Position numbers and translations under genes: made by a program
Notes under the pieces: model-generated
The model's database searches: none
What the model saw: the letters and a program-made list of their open reading frames with translations, nothing else
Told to the model about the DNA's origin: nothing
Shown here: positions 43,600 through 54,821 of the stretch, one piece after another
Layout of the letters: every line of letters starts with the position of its first letter
Numbering within the stretch: the stretch's first letter is position 1
DNA from: Tetraselmis striata
Lineage: Eukaryota > Chlorophyta > Chlorodendrophyceae > Chlorodendrales > Chlorodendraceae
DNA length: 64,000 bases
Direction of reading: 5' to 3'
Assembly (NCBI GenBank): GCA_006384855.1
Contig: VCJN01003120.1
Span: forward strand, 62,001-126,000

Positions 43600-44546
43600 G
43601 TGTGGTCTTTAATGCCCTCCCAGTAGGGCCTCCATCTCGAGTCGCTTGCGCACACAGTAGGAGTTGAGCACACGGAGGTCGATAATGATGCAGCGCCATT
43701 GGTTGACGCCGGGCTTGGGCACGAAAAATCATCTTGACACCCCCTTGCGGCAGGTACCAAACTCCTACGCGACGGATTCCACGAAGCGGGCAAACTCGCC
43801 CTCGAGGAAGGTGAGCTGCGCCGGGGTAGCACCATGCATGCTGATGCCGTTGTGGAAGTGGAGTGGGGGGGCGGTTGTGCTTGAGGGCAATCCGGACGCC
43901 CTCTTGGATCCACCGTAGGACTCGCTCGCTCGGATGTCTTGCCATTGCCGCCATTGCCGCCGCACGCGGTGATGTTGCATGTAGCGCACGTAGCTTCAAC
44001 TTGGGTAGTGTGACTCGGAACGGCGAGGCAAACCGTTTGTTCTGATCCTCGGCCTGCGGGGTAGTAGTCTTCTTCGCAGAGTTGCCGGGCTGAGGCTTGC
44101 CCTTGATCTTGTCCTTGTCATTGTTCTTTTCCGCCCTCTCCTGGCTACTTGTTGGTAGCTCGATCTGCGTGCTCTGCGCGGTCCTGCTACTTCTTCATGC
44201 GGATGTAGCTGCCGCCGCTGCCGCATCCGCCCCCTTCGCCGCCGCCGCATCCGCCCCCTCCGCCGCCGCCGCATCCGCCCCCTCCGCCGCCGCCGCCGCC
44301 CTTGAACTGCGCGGTTGCCTGCGCCTTGGCCGTCTGGTGGAGGCTGACCCCGAGTCATTTGTCGACCAGGGCGTTGAGGACACCGTCGACGCCATTTTTG
44401 GAGCGCTCGGCGGTGGCGGTGTCGAAGAAGCGGGAGTAGATGAGGCGCTCGGCCACTCTCTCCTCGCCGGTAAGTGCCTTCTTGTACTTGAAACGCCGAA
44501 GGTAGGTGAGCAAGATTATAAGTGAGTGGGAGTGCGGCGGCTGCAA
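43600..44546 (-). pseudogene. Second DIRS-like reverse transcriptase fragment
   Basis: Reading leftwards in three frames: ERVLRWIQEGVRIALKHNRP (about 43890), FHNGISMHGATPAQLTFLEG and EFARFVESVA (about 43790), then FVPKPGVNQWRCIIIDLRVLNSYC (43735-43655). This is the N-terminal finger part of a reverse transcriptase, ending before the catalytic box. Upstream (44546-44340) a frame reads RRFKYKKALTGEERVAERL, followed by a CCGCCG-rich repeat coding poly-Gly/Ala. It resembles but is not identical to the element at 36-38 kb. Confidence 0.55.
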
Positions 44547-44830
44547 AGCCGTGATACGATTTTCGCGTTATTTAGCGTGGGCTTTGTTGTAGCGCGGGCA
44601 TAGCGGAATAGCATTATTGGCAGGGTGCGTCCATACCGGCAAATTAGATGTGTGAATGACCGCTTTACATCGACGACGGCTCCAATATCAGTAGCGTAAA
44701 TCGCTACACACTCCACAGTATATGCCTACATGTGAGTGGGGGAGCCGTTGCATTGCCCTGATATATATTAGTTGCGTGCTATTTAGCGTGGGCCCTTATG
44801 TAGCGCGGGCATAGCGGAGTTGCGGATGCA
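44540..44830. repeat. Direct duplication of about 210 bp
   Basis: The phrase TATTTAGCGTGGGC, then TGTAGCGCGGGCATAGCGGA occurs at about 44567-44610 and again at 44778-44820, each preceded by GTGAGTGGG at similar distance. Confidence 0.6.
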
Positions 44831-47800
44831 TGTCTACTACGGTTGGATGCCGGGCGCTAATAAGAACATCTCAGTCTGAGCGGTGGAGAGCAGCATGCTT
44901 GCTATAACGTAGTTGTAATCAGTTTTAATTTAATTCAGTGTAAATTTGTCGCATGTTTGGTGGGATACACGTTCGCAAAAATAACTACAGCTACGTAGCG
45001 ACCACATAAGCATGTCCCGCTCAACAACCACGATCGAGAGGTAAAAGTAAAAGGAAAGTTCGCCCCGGGACGTCGGACGAAGCCGCCCCAGCACGGGATC
45101 TCTTGCGCCAATTGCAGTCGTAGGTCTGGCATATCCCGTAGAGCATTGCCTCATTCGAACCCCGAAGGGCTAATGCATCAACCGGGGAAACCCAGGACAC
45201 GCCGGGACGAAATTGCCGAAAATGCATCGGCCAATATTGGATACCCGGACCTCGAGAGGTAGCCATACCTACGGCCCCCCTCATACGTCTTGCCATGTAC
45301 GTATCTATCCATATCGCCACGTCAGCACCGGCGCTGCCGACCGCCGAGTGGTACAGTGGCGCATGTTTATGATATAATGAACTTAGAATATTCACCAACG
45401 GCTTGAGATGTGATAGGTGGCGGAGGGGGGGGGGGGGGGGGGGGGGGCTGCCTGTTACGCTCTTGATTCCGCTGTGCGCTGGTTCGAACCCTGCCGGGCC
45501 CATCGGTGGAAACATAACCGAGGGGGTAGGGGGGGAGGGTGCAAATACTTTTAGGTTCTCCTACAAACCCTAGTACAGTGGCTTACCGCGCGACCCGCAT
45601 CCCGATGAAAAGGTGATCCGGCGCGGGCGGATTCTCCCCGCTTAGGGGCCCGCTAGGCGCAGCCCAAAAGCAGAATATGGGAGCGTATTGATGGCCAGCC
45701 CTACCACATACCCTGGACGATGCCCTAGGAGGTGACCATATGGACCCACCCGCTGACTCGGGGGTTGAACCCCTGCGCAGTATGGGGTGAAGCCCGGCTC
45801 TACCAAGGGCGCATTGAATGCGGACAACGGCTGTAGGTGGGCTGGTTTTGGAGCAAGCCTTAATCGCAGTATTGGTTGTTTTGCGGGAACTGCTCACTTG
45901 CTTGCATGCCGACGGTGGGGAGAGCGCACCTTTGTGAATGTGCTCTACGATGACAGAGCTAACTCTTGGCGTGCATCCGCACAGATAGAACCCATATACA
46001 TGCGATATAAAAATTCGTGCCCTCGTGACATTGGGTTATCAAATTCAGCATTACCAACCCTGACCAACGACACGCACACGTATGGCTTTTACAACGAGAG
46101 CACAACAAACGCCACTTAAGGCTCCCCCCACGCATGATGTCGTGTTCACGTATGACACATGGAAGGGCGCGGCCGAAAACAAAGGTGAGGGCTCATAATA
46201 GGCCAATCTACAATTGATGCTTGACAATTGAGGCAAGACTTTTGTGGGCAGGTGTACAATCGACAATGTCCTAGTTACCGTTGTATACATCTCAACTGCT
46301 AATGCTCATGGTCATGCGAATGACCTTTTTTGGCGACGTCGTAGCAACCGAAACTTTCGCTCGCGGTTTGTCTTCGGCACAGTATTGATGACGACCGCCG
46401 AGGCCTTGCAACATGTCGGATTCTTACACCTTCTCTCCCCAAGTAACCCTTAAAATCATGAAAACTTCCAAGCCATCGAACGAGCGAAGCCGAGATTCCG
46501 AGACTTTGTTCCGGTATCGGATCTACCATCGACCAACGTTCAACACCTCATCCTGACCACAGTCACTCCGCTGCTAATGAAGCAGAGACTACGTGTGACA
46601 ACCTGCCTGCTGTGCGAACAGAGGAGGCGGCGTGTTTCCAAATGGGGAGTCTTCTCACCAACCGTCGGTGACCTACCTGTTCTCAATGTTAAAACCCTTT
46701 CGTGACAGGGAGAAACCAGGTACTGCATGCTGACATATCAAAACCTTTACATCCTACCGATATCATGGATTTCCTGGATGCTATCGAAGCTACCATTTAA
46801 GGATAGGAATGTAGCTGAGTTGTTGACACGTACATCAAAACTCGATCAGCAAACAATCCAAAATAAAATTTTCAATTGTAGTGCATGTTTGTCCAGTTTG
46901 TTCACAGAGGACAGTCATCCACTTCTTTCATTGATTTTGATGACATATCTAAGCATTTCATCACTCGTCTGATGAGAGAGAAAAAAAACAGTGAGTATAC
47001 TGTTGTCCCTAAAACTATCAAATCTTGCTTTGTCTGAACTCAAAGTTGAGCAGCTCTGTCCATGCAGATCTTATTAATTTTTATCGTTGCTTATCATACT
47101 TTGGAAATATAGTACAGGAGCATATACTCTTGCAGCATTCGGTGCCGATCTCAAAGTTTTCTGAGATGCAGCAGCTGCAAATCACAAACCCATATCGCAA
47201 CCCTCTCATCTTTGAGGTCCTGTAAGGCATTTATAAACTGCACAATACTATCTGCTGTACCTGAAGGGCAAGGTGCAGGGTCCTGAGCTTTCTGAAAAGA
47301 CCAGTAGCTTCAACCAGTGATGCCAACCATGCTCCGTAGTAGACCTAGGAAAGTCAATGATCGTGGCCAAAGCCAACGTCGCAGTGCCTCATCAGTGCAC
47401 GGGTGATCCGCAATTTCCTATGCGCCCATGATTTGGCGTAGTTTCCATCAAGCGCAAAATCCCGATAGGACATGTGTAGCGCCAGCCGACTGCCTGATCA
47501 CAGCAGACTTGGCGCCCGTCGCCAGGAGATATCTCCGAGCCCGGACCGCAGCCCCTGCTGTTCATCAGCACGTTGCTGCTGGTATTCTCGTCATGACTTG
47601 CGCAGCTGCGGCTCCTTTGTGCACACACAATCGCCAAGGAACCCCAACCCCGGTATCCAACTAAGCGCCCCCCCCCCCCCCCCCCCCCCCCCCCCTTCCT
47701 TCCACTGGCCAGCCCGCATCTGCTCATTCGGGGTCACTAGAAACTCACGATTAAATTAGTCATTCAATGGCAACGAAAGGCACCGCGGCCGTCAGTCACG

Positions 47801-48048
47801 CCGAGCGGGCACCCGCAGCGCTGACTTGTTCACTGCTCCATGTTAGATCACGAGGGCCGCGAGTGCGGAGAAGACAACGGACGCCATGGAGAGCAGGGCG
47901 GTGGGGCTTGCGGCGGACGCCGGGGGGCGCTTCCATCAGAGCCCATGCAGTCAATCTGCCAGAACATAGACGACAAGGGGGAGAGTGGGGGGGGGGGGGG
48001 GGGGTTAGGCCGATACCGGGTTAGAACGTTGACAACACCAATGACAGC
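44831..48048. other. Long stretch without a supported gene
   Basis: 3.2 kb. Short frames on both strands show no recognisable domain. At about 45480-45500 the plus strand carries GGTTCGAACCC followed by a GGGCCCA end, like the T-arm and acceptor end of a tRNA; no matching 5' half is found. 45058-45092 repeats a block seen at 35434-35476. 46000-47250 is AT-richer with plus-strand frames, perhaps a dead transposon. 47668-47695 is a poly-C run and 47988-48004 a poly-G run. The last part is 3' flank of the MSP130-like gene. Confidence 0.4.
47668..47695. repeat. Poly-C run
   Basis: A 28-base C homopolymer downstream of the MSP130-like gene. Confidence 0.95.
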
Positions 48049-51000
48049 CTAACGAGTAGACGAGCCCATCCCGATGTAGGCCTGGTGAGTGATCATGCCG
48101 CCGCGGGGCCGTGCAGCTGCGCGCGCGGAGGGGCGGAACCATACCTTCCAGGTTTGGATGACGCCGGAGACAGAGCCCGCCACCATCAGGTAGCCGCTGT
48201 TGTCGTCCGTGCTCACCCACACCATCGACTCCGGGTCCACCGCCCCGACCTCCCTGTTGGCGTGGAGCGCGCCCCAGGTGACGTCCTTGGCCGCGCCCGG
48301 GTTCGCCAGCGCGACCTGGTCCAGCATCACGGGCGCGCTGACGTCGGTGATGTCGAAAATGCTGAGTGTGGAGGAGCGCTCGTTGCCGACAAACAGCAAG
48401 TGGGCACCTGCGGGGCCGGGGGGGCGGACGTGAGGGGAGGAGGGTGTTACGTGGACATGGACCGACCAGCTCGATGCGCATCGGGCACAGGCCATGACCG
48501 CAGATTGCCGATTGGGGCACGCACCGCCGCACATGGCCAGCTCCACAGTCTCGGTCTCGACGCCCTTGTCGTCAGAGCGCTCGTCGAAGCCCAGGGCGAT
48601 GGCGTCGGCTGCGCCTTCCTGGTCCGGGTTGAACATGCCCAGAACGCCGTCGGGGTCCATCTCGGCGTGCTTCTTCTCGATCTCGTCGCCCGAGTCCCAC
48701 ACCTTGACGGCCCTGAAGTCGTCCGTCATCTCGAAGATCGTCACGCTGCGGCCGCCCATCGCAATGAAGCGGGTGTGGTTGCCGCTCTCGTCCAGCCCGT
48801 GGCGGCTGAGGAACTTGAGGCGCCCCAGGGCGGTCGCGTCTGCCAGGGCGTCCCGCAGCTCCTGGCTCACGCTGGGCGCGATGTTGGTGATGCCCGCGCC
48901 GCGCACCTCCTCAATCCAAAACTCGGTCTCGTCCACGTCGCCCTGGAGGTACTCCTGCATCCGCGACATGGCGCAGCGGCGCAGCCCAACGAAACACCGT
49001 CAGCATCCCTCCGGCGCCTCGGGACCACGCACCCCCAGTTCACCTCAAAGCCGCTCCCGGCTGCTCGCAACCGCGCAGAAACAAGCCCCCCCCCCCCCCC
49101 CCCCCCCTCCTTGGCGTTCCCACCTTGGCATCGCCCTCGTTGGCGGTAACCAGGTAGTTCTTACCACCGGAGGAGAAGGTCTTGATGGTGTCCGGCTGGT
49201 AGGCGCCAAAGATGGGCCAGCTGGCCATGTTGATCTGCGGGCGACAGAAGCGGTGTTTATTATCACAAGGAAGTTTATCCTTGTGATAATAATACGGATA
49301 GATGTACTAATTTTTGAATGGAGAAAGTTCGAGATACCGGTCGCTGAGAAAGGTACCAAAAGTTGAACAAGAAGCGAAGAAATGAAACCAAATCAAATAC
49401 GTTACTAAAAGAGCAAAAACATTTAGTAGTCAATTCGGTTGTAATATTCTAACCATGCGGCAGCAAAAAGAATGCTCAGGTCATGCAGGCGCACACGAGA
49501 TGCTGGCGCGCGGCAGCACTGCAGCCATGAAGCCGCCTAAGCGCTGGCTGATGGCATGGGCTGATGGCCGTACCGCGCTGTCCCGGTTCGAGGCGTCCAT
49601 GGTGAGGGTCGACCAGTCCTTGAGGCCCAGGGACGCGACGCCCTCCACCTGTGCGCGGACGAGGCAAAGTTGAACCACCGTGTCGACACTGCGACGCAGC
49701 GCAGGGGGAGGCGATCCTCACAGGGAGGGCTTGCCTTTGGCGTGTCGCCCAGGGACACAAACGCCACGGCGTTGTTCTCCTGCAGGATCACGTACGCCAT
49801 GCTGGCGTCCTCTGTGATGGCCACGTACTCGGGCTCCAGGTCCTGCTGGAAGCTGTCCTCCACGCCCCCGACAGAGTTCCCGGGGCGGTACGACCACAGG
49901 ACGCCGCTGCCGTCGGCCTGGTACAGCTCGTCGCCGTTGAAGGCCTCGAAGCCGAGGTTGGTCTGCGTGGGTTGCTGTGGTGGGCGGCACACACACAAGC
50001 ACCGTCAGCACCGGCGCTCCCGCCATCACGCGCGCAGCCAGGGGAGGCGAAGGCAGCAATGCACCTGCATGAGGTCGCCGTCCGCCCACTTGAGCACCGT
50101 GACGCCTCCTGGGGGGTTGACAAAGGTGCCGTTGACGATGCCGCCCTCGCCTGCATTGCGAGACGGGCGCACAGGTTCAGGCATAGCGGGTGGTACCATG
50201 CGGCATCATGGGCGTCCGCTCCCCGTGGGGGGCAGGGGCACGCACGCACCCTCGTTAGCGATCACCATGACCTTGCAGTCCTTGCTGAAGTGGATCATGT
50301 CGGGCAGCGGCCCCGCGGTCACCTCGTACAGCATGGGCATGCCCTCTGCCTGGGTCCACCCCTTGTAGAACTTGATCTGGAGCAGCCATGGTGGGAAGCC
50401 AGATGTGCCTCAGCAGCTGACTGATATGTATAGCCATGTCTGTGACAGGTGTGTTATAACCCAAACACATACAGAACATGTACTAGTTGCACTATATATG
50501 CACTACTTTTTGCACTATACACAGTTTATAGGTGTAAATATATATAACATATGTATATACATAGGTTATAGGTGTAACATGTGTATATATATAGGTTAAA
50601 GGTTATATGTATAAATATATAACATATGTATATATATAGATTATAGGTTACAGGTTATAGGTGTAAATATACATAACATATGTATATATACATGTAATAT
50701 ATATGTATTACATATATACATATATACATGTATACATATATACATGCACTATATACATGTATATATACATGTGTATATATACATGCACTTCAGAGGGGGA
50801 GCGCTTGGTACATGGACCGGTCTGTTACTTCATCCAGGACAGGCCGCTAGCGCCTCGGAGGCGCGTACCGTGCCGTCGGCCTGCTTGTTGTCCATGCCCT
50901 CGATGCCGACAGCGACCACCGAGCCGGTAGCGCCCTCGCAGACCTCGACGTCTGTGCCGGTGTTGCCGACGTCAATGGTGTCCACAATCTCAGGCGCTGT

Positions 51001-52832
51001 GAAGTTGGGGTAGTGCACCACGTTGACGAAGCCGGTCTCGCCGACCTACAGACAATGGGGACGGCATCATTTGTTGTGCGTTGTGGTGTGTGTGTGTGTG
51101 TGTGTGTGTTGGGGGGGGGGGGGGGGTCACTGTTTATGCATCACGGTGGCGGTGCCCCTGGTCGTGGTTGCGGGACTCACCACGTAGGCCAGCTTCCCAG
51201 CCTTGTCGTAGGTCAGCTGCTCGCCGGCACCCACTGCACACGGGGACATCAGAACACCACAATGGGAGGCAGCTCAGCTCCTGTGGATAAACGCAGGTAT
51301 CGAGTAATGCCGTAGCCATTTCCGATGTCATCGGCAACATTCACACGGCCGAGGCTGAATCGTCACTACACCGCATCCTGTCTGTGACTTCACGCGACAT
51401 TGCATTTAAAGCATGGCATTGTCCGTAGTAGCGCGCCGGGAGACTCGCAGGCCTAAAGACTTGATGGAGCGTGAAACAGAAAAAAGGACAGAGGACCGGT
51501 CGCCCGCCCTGAAGGCAGGTGATCATCCCGGCCGGGCAGAAGAGGCGCACAGAAATGCGACATACAGCGCCGGACGGGTCAGCTACAGGCGGGTACAGGT
51601 ACTCGTACTTGTAAACAGGTACTTGTACTCGTCCACGGGCGCAGAAACCCCAACATCGCTGCAGGTACAGGCTGTGATCTATTCCCTACTGAAGGAACGC
51701 CAGGGGTCCTGGGCAGCGAAAAAGTTACTCACCTTATCGTCTAAACCGGATCCAGCAGTATTTGCGCGGAATAGCGCGGAACGTTATTATAATCTTCGCC
51801 CTCGTATGCAGCCCGTATAGGGGCGGCGTAATGTGACGGTGGTGCAACACCAGGTTTCCGACATTTACTTCCACCGGACCCCGGTGATACGGTAGTATTA
51901 ATAAATATACAATTCACCATTGCCCCCGCGATATAATTAAAAATAGCCGAACAGGGGGATAATGCCATTATTTTTTGCCCGCCCGCGGAATTATTTAACA
52001 AAAATTCTATGGGTCGAATCCGACGGGTCGCTACCAAGCTAGACCCAGAGAAAATCAAATGAAGCGACTACATTTAGTCGGTACCGGTAGTCGCTACATG
52101 GGCTAGCAGCGAAAGACGATATAGAAATCCCCGGAAACGGCACTACGGGTAGGAATAGCCCTCTTCTACGGCAACTGCGATGCGACGACCGCCCAGGTAG
52201 ATATAAAAATAAACTCCGCCCTCGTACCGTAGTACGAGCATAACACTATCCCAGCAGGTTGCAACAGTCCACCTAGACTGTCCGTACGGTACCTGGTATG
52301 GGATGCATTAACATGATACTCCTTGGTCGCTATGTGTATGAACGTTACGCGCTGTTCAACGGATATAATATAAATTATTCTTTGCAAACTACTATTTCCC
52401 GTGCAGCATTCTCCAGAAGACCCTTTATTTCCCTTGAAGGATTGATTATATATTACCGAAACCCACCAGCATACGGTAGATAGATTTTGAATCAAGCACG
52501 TGATGGCCGCCGCGCATCTGGGCAGAGAATATATTCCGCACTGTATACCGCCAAGGCGTCAGGACACGATATTATTGCGATATTAGTACGTATTAATTCG
52601 GTGCTTTTGACTGCGGCGATAGAGTGCGCATTCAATAAATTAAGCAGAAACGGTCCAGCAGACGGGCAACGACGATGGCGGGATCGCGTTCCGATCGACG
52701 CTCAACTTGGCAGCTCGACCCCGATCGAAGCACGGATGCGACGCGACTGGCCGAGCACTGGAGGCCGCAAGGGTAAGATTGCGCCCACTGGAAACGAATA
52801 CCGAATGCAGAAGCGGGCGATCGGGGTGGTGG

Positions 52833-52866
<34 letters not shown>

Positions 52867-53043
52867 GAGGGGGGGAGGGTCGGAAGCGCGGGCGATCGTA
52901 CCTCCATACTGTGGCTGCCCGCCGACGGTGGCTGGCAGGTACAACTGGCTGACCTCCGCCAAGTTGACAGTCACACCAACGGCGCCGCAGCTGGCACACA
53001 CGACCAACAGGGCCACAAGGGCCAGCGATGTTTCTGATCGCAT
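48049..53043 (-). CDS. Secreted MSP130/choice-of-anchor-I-like protein, 10 exons
   Basis: Exons (minus) 53043-52902, 51233-51181, 51045-50869, 50376-50250, 50150-50065, 49962-49735, 49648-49574, 49234-49124, 48954-48525 and 48407-48049 join in phase to 595 residues. An N-terminal hydrophobic signal peptide (SLALVALLVVCASCGAV) points to secretion. The body has the seven-bladed-like repeat pattern and motifs of the choice-of-anchor I family: GFVNVV, DVEVCEG, FSKDCKVMVIANEGEG, FEAFNGDELY, VEGVASLGLKDWS, NYLVTANEGDAKEY and LLFVGNERSSTLSIFDI. The family includes sea-urchin MSP130 (skeleton-matrix glycoproteins) and homologues in algae and bacteria. Intron 6 uses a GC donor (AAG|GCAAGC). A 63-nt in-frame intron (GTATGG to CACCAG, at about 48141-48079) may be removed from exon 10, giving 574 residues. 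Intron 1 carries a 32-nt poly-G run. Confidence 0.85.
50500..50790. repeat. AT-rich minisatellite
   Basis: Tandem, imperfect units built on AGGTTATAGGTGTAA and TATAACATATGTATATATA, followed by ATACATGTATA units, in intron 3 of the MSP130-like gene. Confidence 0.7.
51086..51126. repeat. GT dinucleotide repeat joined to poly-G
   Basis: About 12 GT units followed by a 16-base G run, in intron 2 of the MSP130-like gene. Confidence 0.95.
52834..52865. repeat. Poly-G run
   Basis: About 32 G in intron 1 of the MSP130-like gene, about 37 bases from the exon 1 donor; on the coding strand it is poly-C. Confidence 0.95.
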
Positions 53044-53823
53044 CGTGCCGTATGACTGATGTAGCGCTAACAGTCCGGACTTCCTTGTTCGTCACCAACA
53101 CTCGACGAGTGTGCGTTGAGCAGTTGAGGGGATCTGATTACACCAGTACCCCGGGCCGGCGGGGCGCGGTTTCTTGTTCCTGCTGGACTCGGTGTGCTGC
53201 TGACGAGGCGATGCCACGCGAGCGCGATATACCGCGATAGCGACTACCTGATGGTTTGCCGGCACCGACAACAAGCTCGTCGCAAAATACGATGAGAGTG
53301 ATGACGACCGCCACGATGAGATGACGACATGGCGACTAAATATATCCAGATCCAGGCGCGAAAATGAGCTTCACATCAGGGCGATTCCAATTAGCGACAC
53401 ACAGGCGACCAAATCGCGAAAATGGGACATACAACGAGCCGGCGCCGATTTCTCAACATGGTACCTGGTAGTGGTACCTCCGGCGGCACTGTACTGATAT
53501 ACAATAAGCACCAGTGGTTGATAGTTCACGTTGCTGCGGATGAATATTCCCTTTATACTCGTCTACTCATTGCCGCACGCTTTGCTGGTAGCGAATGTAT
53601 GATCTCGCGCCGTTATTTTGTACGGGAATGAATGGATTTTAAGCCTCCGCCAGAAAATATGACGCTAGCTGCAGCCCTCGTTTGTGCGAAAAATACGATA
53701 TGTACTCGTATACGATGACTGGTCTTTCGAGCACTGGCACCGTACTTTACCAACTATACGTGTCCTTATTCTACCAGGAGTCCAGGAGTGGCTGGCGACA
53801 TAATTAATACGGTTCTGGAAGTC

Positions 53824-53847
53824 AGAGAGAGAGAGAGAGAGAGAGAG
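53824..53847. repeat. GA dinucleotide repeat
   Basis: About 12 GA units. Confidence 0.95.
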
Positions 53848-54139
53848 TAGCGACTAATCTTGAATGTGGGCAATCGCAATCGCTAACGACAACGTGTTAC
53901 AGCAATACAAGTGTGCATAGTGGGCTACACAGGGGTGATATTTTACGGGCTTGACCTGCCCGTATGGCACACTTCTGTCTGCCCGGCAAAAAAAACAGGT
54001 GTGATGTGGAACCGGTATCGACTCGCGTTATTGCGGGTGAAAATGGGCATGCACAGCAGCCGCGGTAATCCACACCGGGAGTTGTATGAGAACGATGTAC
54101 AGGTGCGGCCGCAGTACTAAAAGAAACGCGAATAAGAAC

Positions 54140-54280
54140 CCGCCATGCCTGCCAGAGGACAAGCGCAGACGAAACTATGGCGGGACTGTAGCGGAGGTTG
54201 TTATAGGCGGCATGCAAGCCCGATTCGAGGCTCATGATGCGGCTTCTTACAGGCGCGATGGTACCCATTTGCGATGCCAT
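54140..54280. repeat. Dispersed repeat, copy B (shared with 9580-9720)
   Basis: CCTGCCAGAGG, then GAAACTATGGCGGG, TTATAGGCGGCATGCAAG and GGTACCCAT, same block order as copy A. Confidence 0.45.
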
Positions 54281-54655
54281 TCCCATCAGCGCGCACCGTA
54301 CCGGCCATTACAGGAGGACCACAACATGCCGGGTGCACGCTGTTGGAAGCACCGCGAAGGGCGGAGTCGCCAACAAGACTACGCAGGGTGGAGCAGATGA
54401 GTATGTTGAGGGCACACTGCTTCGGCACGCAAGCCGTGACATGGAGCAGAGAGCGCTCAAACCGATCCACAGACGTGGCTCGGGGCACCGCAGTGTACTT
54501 CAAGCTTTGGGGATCATAGCTCACCGCCCTGGGTACAAGAGCAGCGGTAAAAGAGTGGGCGCCCAGCGTCCCCAATATACACAACACCTGGAGCTGCTGC
54601 CCCGAAACCGCGACTGTCCGCGCTGGCATCAAGCCGCAGCATGGAGGATACCAAG

Positions 54656-54660
54656 TTACA
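54656..54660 (-). terminator. Candidate TGTAA polyadenylation signal
   Basis: TGTAA on the minus strand about 160 bases past the stop of the TSG101-like gene. Short match, weak evidence. Confidence 0.3.
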
Positions 54661-54821
54661 GTGCTCCTGGCGGGAGAAAGCTGAGCAGCGCTACCGGCAG
54701 CATCCCCGCAGCCCAACAAAGCCAGCAGCGAATGTGGGGTGTGCCGCTGCCGTTGGCGCGATCCCATCCAGCTGGCCGGCCCCAACGCCCACCCGAAACC
54801 CCGCCGCTGCACGGCGCCCCG

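Larger units (their letters stand above)
53044..54821. other. Intergenic between two minus-strand genes
   Basis: 1.8 kb containing the promoter side of the MSP130-like gene and the 3' flank of the TSG101-like gene. It has a GA repeat at 53824-53847, TAGCGACTA words at about 53238 and 53849, and at 54140-54280 a copy of the dispersed repeat seen at 9580-9720. No coding region is supported. Confidence 0.45.

Noticed and set aside
45480-45500. Functional tRNA gene
   Set aside because: Only a T-arm-like and acceptor-like 3' part is present; the T stem has a mismatch and the 5' half is missing.
48085-49149. 354-codon plus-strand frame
   Set aside because: Antisense to exons 9-10 of the MSP130-like gene.
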